Origin: Candidatus Pelagisphaera phototrophica
GTDB lineage: Bacteria; Verrucomicrobiota; Verrucomicrobiia; Opitutales; Opitutaceae
Length of the DNA: 64,000 nt
Direction: 5' to 3'
NCBI RefSeq assembly: GCF_014529625.1
Contig: NZ_CP076039.1
Location: forward strand, 2,852,001 to 2,916,000
Part shown: positions 36,912 through 45,781 of the stretch, one piece after another
How the letters are laid out: each line of letters opens with the position of its first letter
Numbering within the stretch: the stretch's first letter is position 1
Notes under the pieces: model-generated
Told to the model about the DNA's origin: nothing
Database searches by the model: none
The model's input: the letters and a program-made list of their open reading frames with translations, nothing else
Translations under genes and position numbers: made by a program

Positions 36912-37745
36912 CTACTCGACGGTTTGAAAAAGGCTCCCCAGATTATCGATTTCGATCGTGATCTCGTCACCAGATTGTAGCGTGAAATCAGTCCCCGGAA
37001 CAATCCCAGTTCCTGTCATCAAGTAACAGCCATTCGAAAAGTCTAGTTCCCGATACAGGTAAGCAACCAGTTCTTCAAGTTCCCGCTTCATCTCTTTCAA
37101 ACTCGTTTGCCCTTTAAACACAACCGAGTCAGAACGAGTGATTGAGAGCCTGATTCCTGTTTCCTTGGAGATCGGCGTATTCAGAATACAAAGACCAGGA
37201 CCAACCCCAGTTGCTCCTTCGTACGATTTAGCCTGTGGAAGATAGAGCGGATTCTCCCCTTCAATACTACGGGAGCTCATATCATTGCCAATCGTGTAAC
37301 CTATGATTTGTCCCTTGTCTGATATCGCCAAAGTCAATTCAGGCTCAGGAACATCCCAAGCCGAGTCTTCACGAATTCGAACGGTTTGACCATGACCTCG
37401 GACCCTCTGAGCGATCGATTTAAAGAATAGCTCGGGTCGAGCCGCGTTATAAACTCTCGCATAGAAATCCGCCCCACCTGCACTTTGCGACTCCTCCATC
37501 CGGGCAAGTCGACTCGAATAGTAAGTAACTCCTGAAGCCCACACTTCCTGATTACCAATCGGAGGCAATAGCTCATTCTCGACCGCAGTCCGAGCGAATT
37601 CATCGTCGACGATTGAAAGTGCGGCGAGAGCATCCCTGAGTCCATCACCCTTGAAAAGCAAATCCCAATCGGCATTAAAAAAGCAGTATTGATCGTTGCG
37701 AGACGCGACCAATCCAGAAGCGGTTCGGTAAATACAGGTTGCCAT
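36912..37745 (-). CDS. Fumarylacetoacetate hydrolase family protein
   Basis: This 277-residue protein has the FAH-type fold: metal-binding candidates in [12 protein letters not shown], and the [37 protein letters not shown] and [20 protein letters not shown] blocks. Related enzymes hydrolyse or decarboxylate 2-oxo acids, and some plant or bacterial ones act on sugar-derived 2-keto-3-deoxy acids. The substrate is not determined. It starts about 85 bases upstream of clpX on the same strand. Confidence 0.87.
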   Translation of the reverse strand: MATCIYRTASGLVASRNDQYCFFNADWDLLFKGDGLRDALAALSIVDDEFARTAVENELLPPIGNQEVWASGVTYYSSRLARMEESQSAGGADFYARVYNAARPELFFKSIAQRVRGHGQTVRIREDSAWDVPEPELTLAISDKGQIIGYTIGNDMSSRSIEGENPLYLPQAKSYEGATGVGPGLCILNTPISKETGIRLSITRSDSVVFKGQTSLKEMKRELEELVAYLYRELDFSNGCYLMTGTGIVPGTDFTLQSGDEITIEIDNLGSLFQTVE

Positions 37746-37829
37746 GGGAGAAACGTTGGAAACGCGACTCAGTTAATGCAAGGAATTAGCGAAGCCCGCT
37801 ACCTTGAAGACCGTGTTTTAACGGAAACG

Positions 37830-39137
37830 CTAGGCAGCGTCCTTTTTTTCGACTTTCGGGGGTCGGATTTTCTTGATCTGGGCCTTTTTCCTGCCTTCGA
37901 CCACTCCGCGATCAATGATCACTTCGCTTACATCTTCTCGAGTAGGAACATCATACATGACATCCAAGGTCACACCTTCCATGATCGAACGCAGTGCTCG
38001 AGCACCCGTCTTCAGTTCGATCGCCCTTTCAGCAATCGCCCGAATTGCGTCTTTCGTTATTTTCAGCTTAACGCCGTCCATCGCGAACAACTTCGAGTAT
38101 TGCTTTACCAGAGAATTTTTCGTGCTGAGAAGAATTTTTTCCAAGTCATCAACACTGAGCTGATCTAGGACAGACACCACTGGAAGACGTCCTATGAATT
38201 CAGGGATCATTCCGAATTTTACGATGTCTTCTGGTTCGACCTTCTTCATCACTTCCTCCCCCTTCATCTCGGATTTGACCTCAGCCCCGAAGCCAAGCGT
38301 TATCCCTTCGGAACGCTTTTTTATGATGCCGTCCAGTCCGACGAACGCTCCACCACAGATGAATAGAATCTTCGAAGTGTCGATTTTTACGTACTCCTGG
38401 TTCGGATGCTTGCGTCCCCCTTGTGGTGGAACGTTACATACCGTGCCCTCTAAAATTTTCAAAAGAGCTTGTTGTACCCCTTCTCCCGATACATCTCGAG
38501 TAATTGAGACATTATCCGTTTTTCGGCCGATCTTATCAATCTCGTCAACATAGATAATCCCGCATTCAGCCTTATCGACATCGTAGTTAGCAGATTGTAA
38601 CAAGCGAAGCACGATATTCTCAACATCGTCTCCCACATAGCCTGCTTCGGTCAATGTCGTCGCATCTGCAATGGCAAAGGGCACGTCCAATATTCGAGCC
38701 AGTGTACGGGCTAAAAAAGTCTTTCCCGATCCAGTTGGGCCTACGAGAAGAATGTTGCTCTTTTCTACTTCGACATCATCGTATTCCGAACCTGGATTCA
38801 GGAGACTCGCTTCCGTCACCTGCTCTGCGTCGAAACTCAATCGCTTGTAGTGATTGTAGACCGCTACCGAAAGAACCTTTTTGGCATGCTGCTGACCAAT
38901 AACGTAATCATCGAGCACCTCCTTAATCTCTGTCGGCCGAGTAAGATTAAATGCCGGCACGGCTTCGGCTTCCGCCAAAGCGCCATCTTCACCCCCTAAT
39001 TCCCGGTCAATAATGGTTTTGCAAACCGACACGCAACCATCGCATATATAAACTCCTGGGCCCGCTATCATCTTGCGGACTTCCGACTGCGACTTTCCGC
39101 AGAAAGAGCAAAGCGTCATGCGTGAGGATTTTGCCAT
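37830..39137 (-). CDS. clpX: ATP-dependent Clp protease ATP-binding subunit ClpX
   Basis: ClpX is the AAA+ unfoldase that feeds proteins to ClpP. The N-terminal zinc-binding domain has Cys10, 13, 32 and 35. Walker A is GPTGSGKT (133-140), the pore loop GYVG is at 167-170, Walker B is [11 protein letters not shown], and the sensor and arginine-finger regions follow in the usual order. The 435-residue length is normal, with a lysine-rich C-terminal tail ([16 protein letters not shown]). It lies directly downstream of clpP in a tig-clpP-clpX operon. Confidence 0.97.
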   Translation of the reverse strand: MAKSSRMTLCSFCGKSQSEVRKMIAGPGVYICDGCVSVCKTIIDRELGGEDGALAEAEAVPAFNLTRPTEIKEVLDDYVIGQQHAKKVLSVAVYNHYKRLSFDAEQVTEASLLNPGSEYDDVEVEKSNILLVGPTGSGKTFLARTLARILDVPFAIADATTLTEAGYVGDDVENIVLRLLQSANYDVDKAECGIIYVDEIDKIGRKTDNVSITRDVSGEGVQQALLKILEGTVCNVPPQGGRKHPNQEYVKIDTSKILFICGGAFVGLDGIIKKRSEGITLGFGAEVKSEMKGEEVMKKVEPEDIVKFGMIPEFIGRLPVVSVLDQLSVDDLEKILLSTKNSLVKQYSKLFAMDGVKLKITKDAIRAIAERAIELKTGARALRSIMEGVTLDVMYDVPTREDVSEVIIDRGVVEGRKKAQIKKIRPPKVEKKDAA

Positions 39138-39161
39138 ACGTATCTTGTTTGAAGCGGGGCT

Positions 39162-39776
39162 TTAAGATTTCTTGGATTTCTCGGCAGGTTCCATCACCTC
39201 GTCGACTAATCCATAGGTTTTAGCTTCATCGGCACTCATGTAAAAGTCCCGATCAGAATCCTTCTTTATCTCGTCTGAAGTTTTGCCCGTGCACTCGGCT
39301 AGGACTTCATTCAGCTTTTCGCGCCAGCGAATGATTTCCCTAGCGGCGATCGATATATCCGAAGCCTGCCCCGTGGCACCTCCAGACGGCTGGTGAATCA
39401 TAATCCGACTATTGGGCAGTGCGAAACGTTTTCCCTTGGTACCTGCTGCCAAAAGCACCGTTCCCATGCTCGCGGCCATGCCAATGCAATATGTGGATAC
39501 ATCGCATGTAAGGTAATTCATCGTATCGTAAATCGCCATACCCCCCGTAACGACTCCTCCGGGGGAGTTGATATACATATGAATATCCTTCTTGGGGTCA
39601 TCCATCTGTAGAAAAAGCAGCTGAGCCACAATCGCGCTGGCTATCTCATCATTGATTGGCGTACCAATGAAGATAATCCGGTCCTTTAGGAGGCGTGTAT
39701 AGATATCCATGGACTGCTCGCCGCGGCCCGTGTTTTCGATGATATGTGGTAAGTAGTATGACACGATTTCTTGCAA
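39162..39776 (-). CDS. clpP: ATP-dependent Clp protease proteolytic subunit
   Basis: ClpP is a serine protease of 204 residues that forms the double-ring chamber. The catalytic Ser is in [14 protein letters not shown] (Ser103), the His in [10 protein letters not shown] (His128), and the Asp lies in the [12 protein letters not shown] region. The preceding [17 protein letters not shown] segment is the conserved axial-loop and N-terminal region. It lies between tig and clpX, 24-29 bases from each. Confidence 0.97.
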   Translation of the reverse strand: MQEIVSYYLPHIIENTGRGEQSMDIYTRLLKDRIIFIGTPINDEIASAIVAQLLFLQMDDPKKDIHMYINSPGGVVTGGMAIYDTMNYLTCDVSTYCIGMAASMGTVLLAAGTKGKRFALPNSRIMIHQPSGGATGQASDISIAAREIIRWREKLNEVLAECTGKTSDEIKKDSDRDFYMSADEAKTYGLVDEVMEPAEKSKKS

Positions 39777-39805
39777 ATTAGTAAGGGTTAAACGGTTAAG
39801 CCAAA

Positions 39806-41185
39806 TCAGCTCTTATCTCTTTCGGCACCTTTAACGGTAGATTCGTCGATTAAGAATTCAAGCGTCTTATCGAAAAGTACCGACTGTTGAGCCATTCTCA
39901 AACGATTTTGATCTTTCTTTAGCTCTTTAACGAACTGTTCGGGCTTTTGACCGCTTTGATATGCCTGATTGAAGATGAATTGGCTCATATCCTGGTCCGT
40001 AACCTCAATTTCCTCCTTGCCGGCGACCTGATCCAGGATCAGTTGCAACTTAACACGATTCTCAGCGTTTCTGCGGGACTGGGCATGGATGTCTTCCTTG
40101 TTTTCTTCCAACTGCTCCTGCGGAATGCCGCGACGCATGTTTTCCGTTACCACTTGGCGCATGGCATTCTCCGTTTCCAATTCGATCAAACTACCGGGAA
40201 GCGGGAAATCGACCGAGCCCATAAGCTTTTCGGAGATCTGACGTCGCAGATCAGCACGCCGCTCCTGAGCCTTTTGGTTTTTCAGCCAACCAGAAACCCG
40301 CTCCTTAAGCTCATCTAGATCCTTAACTTGTTGAGACTCGAAAAACGCCTCGTCCATTTCGGGAAGCTTACGTTCGCGGACCTCGAGGACTTCAACTGAA
40401 TAAACCGCCTTCAACCCCTGCAGCCCTTCAACGGTAAAATCTGCCGGGAACTCAACCTCAAGGTCCTTTTTATCACCCGTCTTCAAACCCTCCAACTGGT
40501 CGCCAAGACCGGGAATGAGGCCTTGGTCGCTCCCGATTTCTTCCCATGTTTGGGGCATTTTCGCATAAATGGGCTTGTCCTCGACTATTTCGCTGATCGG
40601 TTTTCCGTCGATGGTTCCCTCGTGGGAAAATTTAACATAATCCCCCTTCTGGGCTTCACGCTCGACTGGAGAAAATTCAGCCCGCTCTTTCCGGACATTC
40701 TCGATCGCCCCATCTACCTCATTATCAGACACTTCCTCGGAAAGACCCTCGAGCTCTATTCCCTTGTAGTTGTCTACCGTAAAGTCCGGTCGTACATCGA
40801 GAGTGAACGTTATCACCGCTTCCTGGCCGGCCTTGATCTCACCCTCTTTGACGTCAATCGGATTAATTAGGTTCACTTTCGCCTCCTTGAGGCCTTCCTT
40901 GTAGGCCTTGGAAACCACTCGCTGATTCAGCTCGCCGGCGATTTCCTTAGCGAATTTCTTGCGCACGATCGCAACGGGCGCCTTGCCCGGACGGAATCCG
41001 GGAATCTTAGCCATGCCCGAAAACTGAGAAAGAAGGCCTTTTTCTTCTGCCTCCACTTCATTTGCATCGAGCGTTACGGCTAGAGTTTTACGGGTTTCAG
41101 TGACGTCTTGTAAGTCGATTTTCACGGGATGTGACGATTCAGGATTAATGGCTGTTCTTGGAAAAGCGCGGACAGTAGAAGACAT
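39806..41185 (-). CDS. tig: Trigger factor
   Basis: Trigger factor is the ribosome-bound chaperone. The ribosome-binding domain contains [18 protein letters not shown], followed by the FKBP-like peptidyl-prolyl isomerase domain ([17 protein letters not shown], about 180-270) and the helical C-terminal domain. Most trigger factors start with a sequence like [13 protein letters not shown]. That segment begins at residue 21 here, at a GTG (41125-41123), so translation might begin there rather than at the ATG at 41185. Neither site has a clear Shine-Dalgarno sequence. It is the first gene of tig-clpP-clpX. Confidence 0.93.
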   Translation of the reverse strand: MSSTVRAFPRTAINPESSHPVKIDLQDVTETRKTLAVTLDANEVEAEEKGLLSQFSGMAKIPGFRPGKAPVAIVRKKFAKEIAGELNQRVVSKAYKEGLKEAKVNLINPIDVKEGEIKAGQEAVITFTLDVRPDFTVDNYKGIELEGLSEEVSDNEVDGAIENVRKERAEFSPVEREAQKGDYVKFSHEGTIDGKPISEIVEDKPIYAKMPQTWEEIGSDQGLIPGLGDQLEGLKTGDKKDLEVEFPADFTVEGLQGLKAVYSVEVLEVRERKLPEMDEAFFESQQVKDLDELKERVSGWLKNQKAQERRADLRRQISEKLMGSVDFPLPGSLIELETENAMRQVVTENMRRGIPQEQLEENKEDIHAQSRRNAENRVKLQLILDQVAGKEEIEVTDQDMSQFIFNQAYQSGQKPEQFVKELKKDQNRLRMAQQSVLFDKTLEFLIDESTVKGAERDKS

Positions 41186-41374
41186 ATTTCAACCGGGTCA
41201 ACGTATTTGGAAGGGATGATGCAAGAACACCTGACTTGAGGATTGGCCACGGGCGCCGATCGACCTTAAGTCTCCGCGCTAAAGCAAAGAGAATGAATCG
41301 ACTGTTTTTCCCTTCTGGAGTCCTCCACCCACTCGGATCGCCAGGGCAGTAGGTCCCTACCTCGGACACTGTAA

Positions 41375-41449
41375 GGCCAGTGCTCGCCCCATGCCGCGTC
41401 TGAATGAATAGGGAGATTAAACCAGCGCGGTGCAGCGCAAGCACTGGCC
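41375..41449. ncRNA. Candidate structured RNA or large hairpin between tig and tsaB
   Basis: A perfect 10-bp inverted repeat GGCCAGTGCT (41375-41384) / AGCACTGGCC (41440-41449) encloses a second stem CCGCG (41394-41398) / CGCGG (41426-41430) and a 3-bp CTG/CAG stem (41400-41402 / 41423-41425), leaving a 20-base loop. It lies in the 386-base divergent gap between tig and tsaB. I checked the pattern against SRP RNA, RNase P, tmRNA and cobalamin riboswitch signatures and found none. A 6S-like rod is not supported because the flanks do not pair continuously. The strand and function are unknown. Confidence 0.45.
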
Positions 41450-41571
41450 CCCTTTTCGCTATGTCATTCAATCGGTCTCCACCATCCCTAAATCCCTCGA
41501 AGCATCGATTCTGTGAAGCACCCGGCATTTTCCGCTTGAGGGAGACACCACAAGAGCGCTGATTCAACGTA

Positions 41572-42255
41572 ATGGCCCGCCCACCCGATCTCCAACGAAT
41601 GCTCACGATTGACACGTCGTCTCGCAGAGCCTGTGTCGGACTCTTCGACGAAAAGGGCTCTCTGTCATGTAGAACAAGCGAGGAGGATGCATCGCTCTCG
41701 CTCTTTCCGTTGATCAAGCACCTACTCAAGGAATTCGATTGGCAGCTCTCCAATTTAAACTCGATCGCTTTTTGCCAAGGGCCCGGTTCCATGCTCGGGA
41801 TCCGCACTGCCATCATGGGGATCCGAACCTGGCAAGGGGTTAAACTAATTGAAGGAAAGCAGATTTACTCGTTCAGCAGCCTCGCTATCGGGGCCGAGCT
41901 CGTTCGTCATTCTTCACCTTCTGAGAAGACATATCTAGTCATTACGGATGCACGGCGAAACAGCTGGAACGCCCTGAAGGTAGAAGGGGCATCCATAGGA
42001 CCCGATCAGATTATCGATAACGCTACCCTTGAGGCGGAAACCATTCCCCTATTCTCATTTAACGAGTTCCCGACATGGACGCGTACGCAGGCCCATATCC
42101 AATGTCTTTCCTATCGTCCTGAAAATGTCTTATCGTCCTCGCGATTCTCTCTGCTTTTAGAGGAAAACCCAGACGCCAACCCCATGGACTCGCGTTCGAT
42201 GGAATTCGCCAAGTGGATACCAGCGGCAAGGACTGCGGACCAAATCAAGTCGTGA
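41572..42255 (+). CDS. tsaB: tRNA threonylcarbamoyladenosine biosynthesis protein TsaB
   Basis: TsaB is the degenerate partner of TsaD in making t6A37 on tRNAs. The 227-residue sequence shows the N-terminal ASKHA-type block MLTIDTSSRRACVGLFD and the family motif FCQGPGSMLGIRTAIMGIRT. The C-terminal half is weakly conserved, as usual in TsaB. Its TGA overlaps the likely GTG start of alr, suggesting coupled translation. Confidence 0.9.
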   Translation: MARPPDLQRMLTIDTSSRRACVGLFDEKGSLSCRTSEEDASLSLFPLIKHLLKEFDWQLSNLNSIAFCQGPGSMLGIRTAIMGIRTWQGVKLIEGKQIYSFSSLAIGAELVRHSSPSEKTYLVITDARRNSWNALKVEGASIGPDQIIDNATLEAETIPLFSFNEFPTWTRTQAHIQCLSYRPENVLSSSRFSLLLEENPDANPMDSRSMEFAKWIPAARTADQIKS

Positions 42256-43406
42256 GCCAATCCACCACAACCCCATTCCGCTGCTGGGCGGAGATCGACT
42301 TGGCCGCTCTCGAGCGAAATCTAAAATCGATCCGGGCCGCCCTTCCCGAACACATCAAATACATTGCGGTTGTGAAAGCCGAAGCCTATGGCCATGGAAT
42401 GCAGCAAACGGTCGCTCGGCTTATGCAAGCGAATGTAGACATGTTCGCAGTGGCTAACGTGCTCGAAGCCGCAAAGATTCGCGAAATTGGAACGGGCTGG
42501 CCGATTATTGTCCTAGGCGCAACACTGGAGAATGAAGAGTCCTACTTGTTTGAATACGACTTGATTCCTACCATTTCAACGATTGAAGAGGTCGAACGTC
42601 TCAACCGGAAAGCCCGTTCCCACGAAAAGCCACTCAAAGCTCACATCAAAATAGACACCGGCATGGGCCGACTTGGAATTTGGCACGAATACGCCACTGA
42701 GCTTTTCGACGCCTTCCACAAGGCTACATTCCTCACTTTAGGCGGCGTTTACACCCATTTCGCGTCCGCAAGTCGAGATCCTGAATTCACTCGACGGCAA
42801 CGTCAGCTCTTCACCGAGACGATCGCTAAGGTCGACTGGCTCGAAACCGAAAAGCTTCTGATTCACGCTGACAACAGTGCTGGTATTTCAACGTTTGCGC
42901 CCGACAGTGTCTACAACGCGGTTCGAATAGGATTACTCCAGTTTGGCATCGCCCCCTACCCGCTCTCCATACTGGGAGAAGTGGATACAACTCCCATTTT
43001 CGAATTCAAGTCTCGCGTCGGCATCGTTAAGCAGCTACCCGCAGGCGCAACCATCAGCTATGGAAGAAGCCGCACCCTGCAACGGGATAGCCGCGTCGCC
43101 ATCGTGTGCGCGGGCTACGGAGATGGTGTCCCTCTCAAGCTAAGCGACCGTGGAGACGTACTCATCAGCGGCGAGCGCTGCCCGATTCTTGGCCAAGTAA
43201 CGATGGACCAGACCATCGTAGATGTAACCGACATTGAAGGAGTGGTAAAAAGTGGAGACCAGGTCACTCTCATCGGACCGCAGGGGGAAGGTGGGATCCG
43301 TTTGCAGGAATTCAGCGAGTGGGCGGAGACGATCCCTTGGGAAATTCTTTGCTCCGTCACAAAGAGAGTCCCTCGCATTTACCGAACGGCGATTATTACG
43401 GGCTGA
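42252..43406 (+). CDS. alr: Alanine racemase
   Basis: Alr makes D-alanine for peptidoglycan. The PLP lysine is in IAVVKAEAYGHGM, and the catalytic tyrosine is in the later ISYGRSRTL segment. The family blocks RCWAEIDLAALERNL and HIKIDTGMGRLGI are present. I chose the GTG at 42252 because it overlaps the tsaB stop in GTGA, and the conserved domain starts a few residues later. An ATG at 42213 would add 13 non-conserved residues. It belongs to the tsaB-alr-phosphatase-ExoD cluster. Confidence 0.94.
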   Translation: MSQSTTTPFRCWAEIDLAALERNLKSIRAALPEHIKYIAVVKAEAYGHGMQQTVARLMQANVDMFAVANVLEAAKIREIGTGWPIIVLGATLENEESYLFEYDLIPTISTIEEVERLNRKARSHEKPLKAHIKIDTGMGRLGIWHEYATELFDAFHKATFLTLGGVYTHFASASRDPEFTRRQRQLFTETIAKVDWLETEKLLIHADNSAGISTFAPDSVYNAVRIGLLQFGIAPYPLSILGEVDTTPIFEFKSRVGIVKQLPAGATISYGRSRTLQRDSRVAIVCAGYGDGVPLKLSDRGDVLISGERCPILGQVTMDQTIVDVTDIEGVVKSGDQVTLIGPQGEGGIRLQEFSEWAETIPWEILCSVTKRVPRIYRTAIITG

Positions 43407-43512
43407 CCCATGCCAAGATCTCTCTGAATGGTGAAGATCCTTTGAATTTTCGCAGTGCAACAATCGGTTATTTACACGCCCTCCCCTATACATTAATTCT
43501 CCGCTGCGTTTA

Positions 43513-44025
43513 ATGGCAAATATTCGGAACGAAATCGTTTTTATTTGTACGGCCAATACCTGCCGTAGTCCGATGGCAGAAGGATTGTTCCGCCACGCGT
43601 TGGCCGCTCAAAGCGATCCATTGAAATCGCTCAAAGTTTCCTCAGCCGGAGTATCCGTTTATGATCGGCAGCCAGCCAGTCCAAATTCCGTCAAGGCCAT
43701 GGCCAAAGTCGGCATCGACATCAGCGACCACCGCAGCCAGCACATCACCGAGACGATGATCGAGTCGCCCCTCGTATTTTTCACGATGACGGAAACACAC
43801 TTAGCAATGCTTTCCTACCAGATCGATCCACCGCCCGCGAATGCCTTTCTCATGCGTTCGTTTATTGAAGGAAATGCGGATACCCAGATACCAGACCCAT
43901 TTGGTATGAACCTTAGCGAATACGAAGCCTGCCGCGACAGCATGGTCGAGGCGATTCCGTCGCTCGTAAAGACTGTCGGAAAGCTCTATTATGCTCAGTT
44001 CGCCCAAGATTCGGACGATAATTAG
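43513..44025 (+). CDS. Low-molecular-weight phosphatase, arginine-phosphatase (YwlE)-like
   Basis: The P-loop is CTANTCRS (Cys12, Arg18) and the acid loop is PDPFGM, as in low-molecular-weight protein tyrosine phosphatases. Thr16 occupies the position that in Bacillus YwlE selects phospho-arginine, where ordinary tyrosine phosphatases have Ile or another bulky residue. The call of arginine phosphatase is therefore an inference from one residue. No McsB kinase is seen in the window. It is the third gene of the tsaB-alr cluster. Confidence 0.85.
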   Translation: MANIRNEIVFICTANTCRSPMAEGLFRHALAAQSDPLKSLKVSSAGVSVYDRQPASPNSVKAMAKVGIDISDHRSQHITETMIESPLVFFTMTETHLAMLSYQIDPPPANAFLMRSFIEGNADTQIPDPFGMNLSEYEACRDSMVEAIPSLVKTVGKLYYAQFAQDSDDN

Positions 44026-44049
44026 CGGAAGACCTCGGTCCCGCTACCT

Positions 44050-44694
44050 ATGAAAAATTCGCTTTCGGACAATCTGCGACGCTCGCTGGGAGAAAACGAC
44101 GGCTCCGACATATCCCTTAAGAGGATACTTGAGAACGTCGACGAGCAAGGATTTGGTCTGCTAATGATGGTGCTTTCCCTCCCCAGCGCCCTTCCTATAC
44201 CCGCTGCAGGTTACTCTACCCCATTTGGAATTCTATTCATCGTTCTCGGAATACAAATGCTAATTGGACGCCACCGTCCTTGGTTGCCTCAATGGGCTGC
44301 CCGTCGTACAATGACCCGATCCTCCGCAGAGAAAGCGATCGGCATGGCCACGAAATGGCTCGGCCACATCGAGAAAATCGTCCATCCGCGCTTGAAATGG
44401 ATCAGCAGTCCCTTCGGCTCTCGGTTTTTGAGTTTCGTCGTCGTAGTCATGGCTGCCCTCATGACTCTTCCAATTCCCACTACCAATACTTTTCCGGCAG
44501 CCGTAATTTTTCTCATTGGAATAGGTCTTTCCGAAAAGGATGGTCTCTTTTGCCTCGGTGCCTGTGCGGTCGGTGTCCTCACAATCGCGCTATACTCAGT
44601 CATTATCTATATCCTCATCACTCAAGGCATGGAAGGCGTTCTACATTTCAAAGAATGGATCAAAGGGCTCCTCGGCATGGGCGAAGCGGGTTAA
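44050..44694 (+). CDS. ExoD family membrane protein
   Basis: This 214-residue protein with several hydrophobic segments matches ExoD: NVDEQGFGLLMMVLSLPSALP and GILFIVLGIQMLIGRHRPWLP, then later MAALMTLPIPTTNTFPA. ExoD was linked to exopolysaccharide synthesis in rhizobia but its biochemical role is unknown. It lies 24 bases after the phosphatase gene on the same strand. Confidence 0.85.
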   Translation: MKNSLSDNLRRSLGENDGSDISLKRILENVDEQGFGLLMMVLSLPSALPIPAAGYSTPFGILFIVLGIQMLIGRHRPWLPQWAARRTMTRSSAEKAIGMATKWLGHIEKIVHPRLKWISSPFGSRFLSFVVVVMAALMTLPIPTTNTFPAAVIFLIGIGLSEKDGLFCLGACAVGVLTIALYSVIIYILITQGMEGVLHFKEWIKGLLGMGEAG

Positions 44695-44882
44695 CCTCCT
44701 CTGGAATCCACTCATTTATATACTATTGGGTAGCTCATCGGCAACCAATCTCCTTCAGGAACCGCCGTGCAAACGAAAATCCGGGCCAATTTTGCGACGC
44801 TTCTGAGGCTACGGCAATGCACGCAATCGTGGCACATAGAAAAGAAATTGATAATTTGACAGGTAAACGAGAACGGATCTGA

Positions 44883-45110
44883 GACATCAAGGCGAAAAGA
44901 CGCTATATGATATCCCAGCTTTCGTCTTTTGACAAGTACTTCTTCTCGATGGACAAGAACTACTATGGGACGGAAAAGGAGGATCCATTCTTTTATAACT
45001 CCACCGCCGAATGCCCTTGGACCATCATTAAGTCCGGTTACAAGGAGAGTGCCCGTCCCAATCCCAATGGAAGACCACTGGCTTTTGTATTGTATTTCTG
45101 GAGTCTCTAG
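44883..45110 (+). pseudogene. Probable remnant of a polyphosphate kinase 2-like gene (C-terminal part)
   Basis: An open stretch of 75 codons contains FFYNSTAECPWTIIKSGYKE followed by SARPN. This resembles the C-terminal PPK2 block PWTVIKSxDKxxARLN, where the conserved Pro-Trp, Lys-Ser and Lys are kept. There is a TGA just upstream at 44880 and no catalytic N-terminal domain with Walker motifs. I therefore treat it as a decayed fragment. The identification rests on one short motif and could be a coincidence. Confidence 0.4.
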
Positions 45111-45346
45111 TTCCCTTTTGTTCCTTGAGAATAGAAACCGTTCAACTCTTCCAGATGGCCATGAATGATCTTGGTGATGTGAACTGGTTTGAGTTCGTTC
45201 TTGTGCAATTCGAAAATGGCCACTAGCAAGGCGAGCTCAATGTCAGTCTTCTTGGGAGATACCAATTTCATTTCTCTCATTAGCTCGAGAGCCTTTGCCT
45301 CCGCTTTCTTGTAGTCTTCGAAGTTCTTTTCGCTTGGACTTGCCAT
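45107..45346 (-). CDS. Small hypothetical protein
   Basis: This is an unrecognised 79-residue protein, charged and mostly helical, starting MASPSEKNFEDYKKAEAKAL and ending ELNGFYSQGTKGN. It has no membrane segment or known motif. I chose the Met at 45346 over an upstream frame start at 45361. It stands alone between the PPK2-like fragment and a gap of about 430 bases. Confidence 0.45.
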   Translation of the reverse strand: MASPSEKNFEDYKKAEAKALELMREMKLVSPKKTDIELALLVAIFELHKNELKPVHITKIIHGHLEELNGFYSQGTKGN

Positions 45347-45781
45347 ATCGTAACGAACCAACTAATTCCCCCACTTCAAGGTCAAACTTCAAATTTTTCG
45401 ATTCGTCGACTTGCGACCTTACAACGACTTGCATCGCCCCAGCCTAGGCCATGATTTCCACTTCATCGGAACGAAATGGTTAGCAGACAGCTAGTGTCTC
45501 GTCAAAAACGCCATCGCCAGCATAGCCTGTCTCAAAGATTTAGATTAAAAGGTCTGAAATTGGACGATCGGGCTCGCCGACATTGCTGGCACAAGCAAGT
45601 ACCAAGAAACTGCCTACGACCAATAGGATCTGTAGACTTCGACAGATAATTACAGAAAACTCAGGTTTCCAGCAATTGAACCTCGATTAATATCTTGAAA
45701 CTACAAAGCCTAGTTTACAGGTATGATATCATATTGTATTTGAAATGTTGAATACCCCACCAAAAGAAAATCCGTCGCATA
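45347..45781. other. Intergenic region upstream of the sodium/solute symporter
   Basis: About 435 bases hold no complete gene. On the minus strand a short frame (about 45650 to 45540) reads LQILLVVGSFLVLACASN and ends at a TAA. This looks like the start of a lipoprotein but it has no upstream start codon, so it may be a remnant. A palindromic ATGATATCAT lies near 45723-45732, in the likely promoter area of the symporter gene. Confidence 0.3.

Noticed and set aside
41145-41816. A long minus-strand open frame across the tig-tsaB gap
   Set aside because: It overlaps tsaB on the opposite strand, its sequence shows no domain, and the region is better explained by a structured RNA and a divergent promoter.
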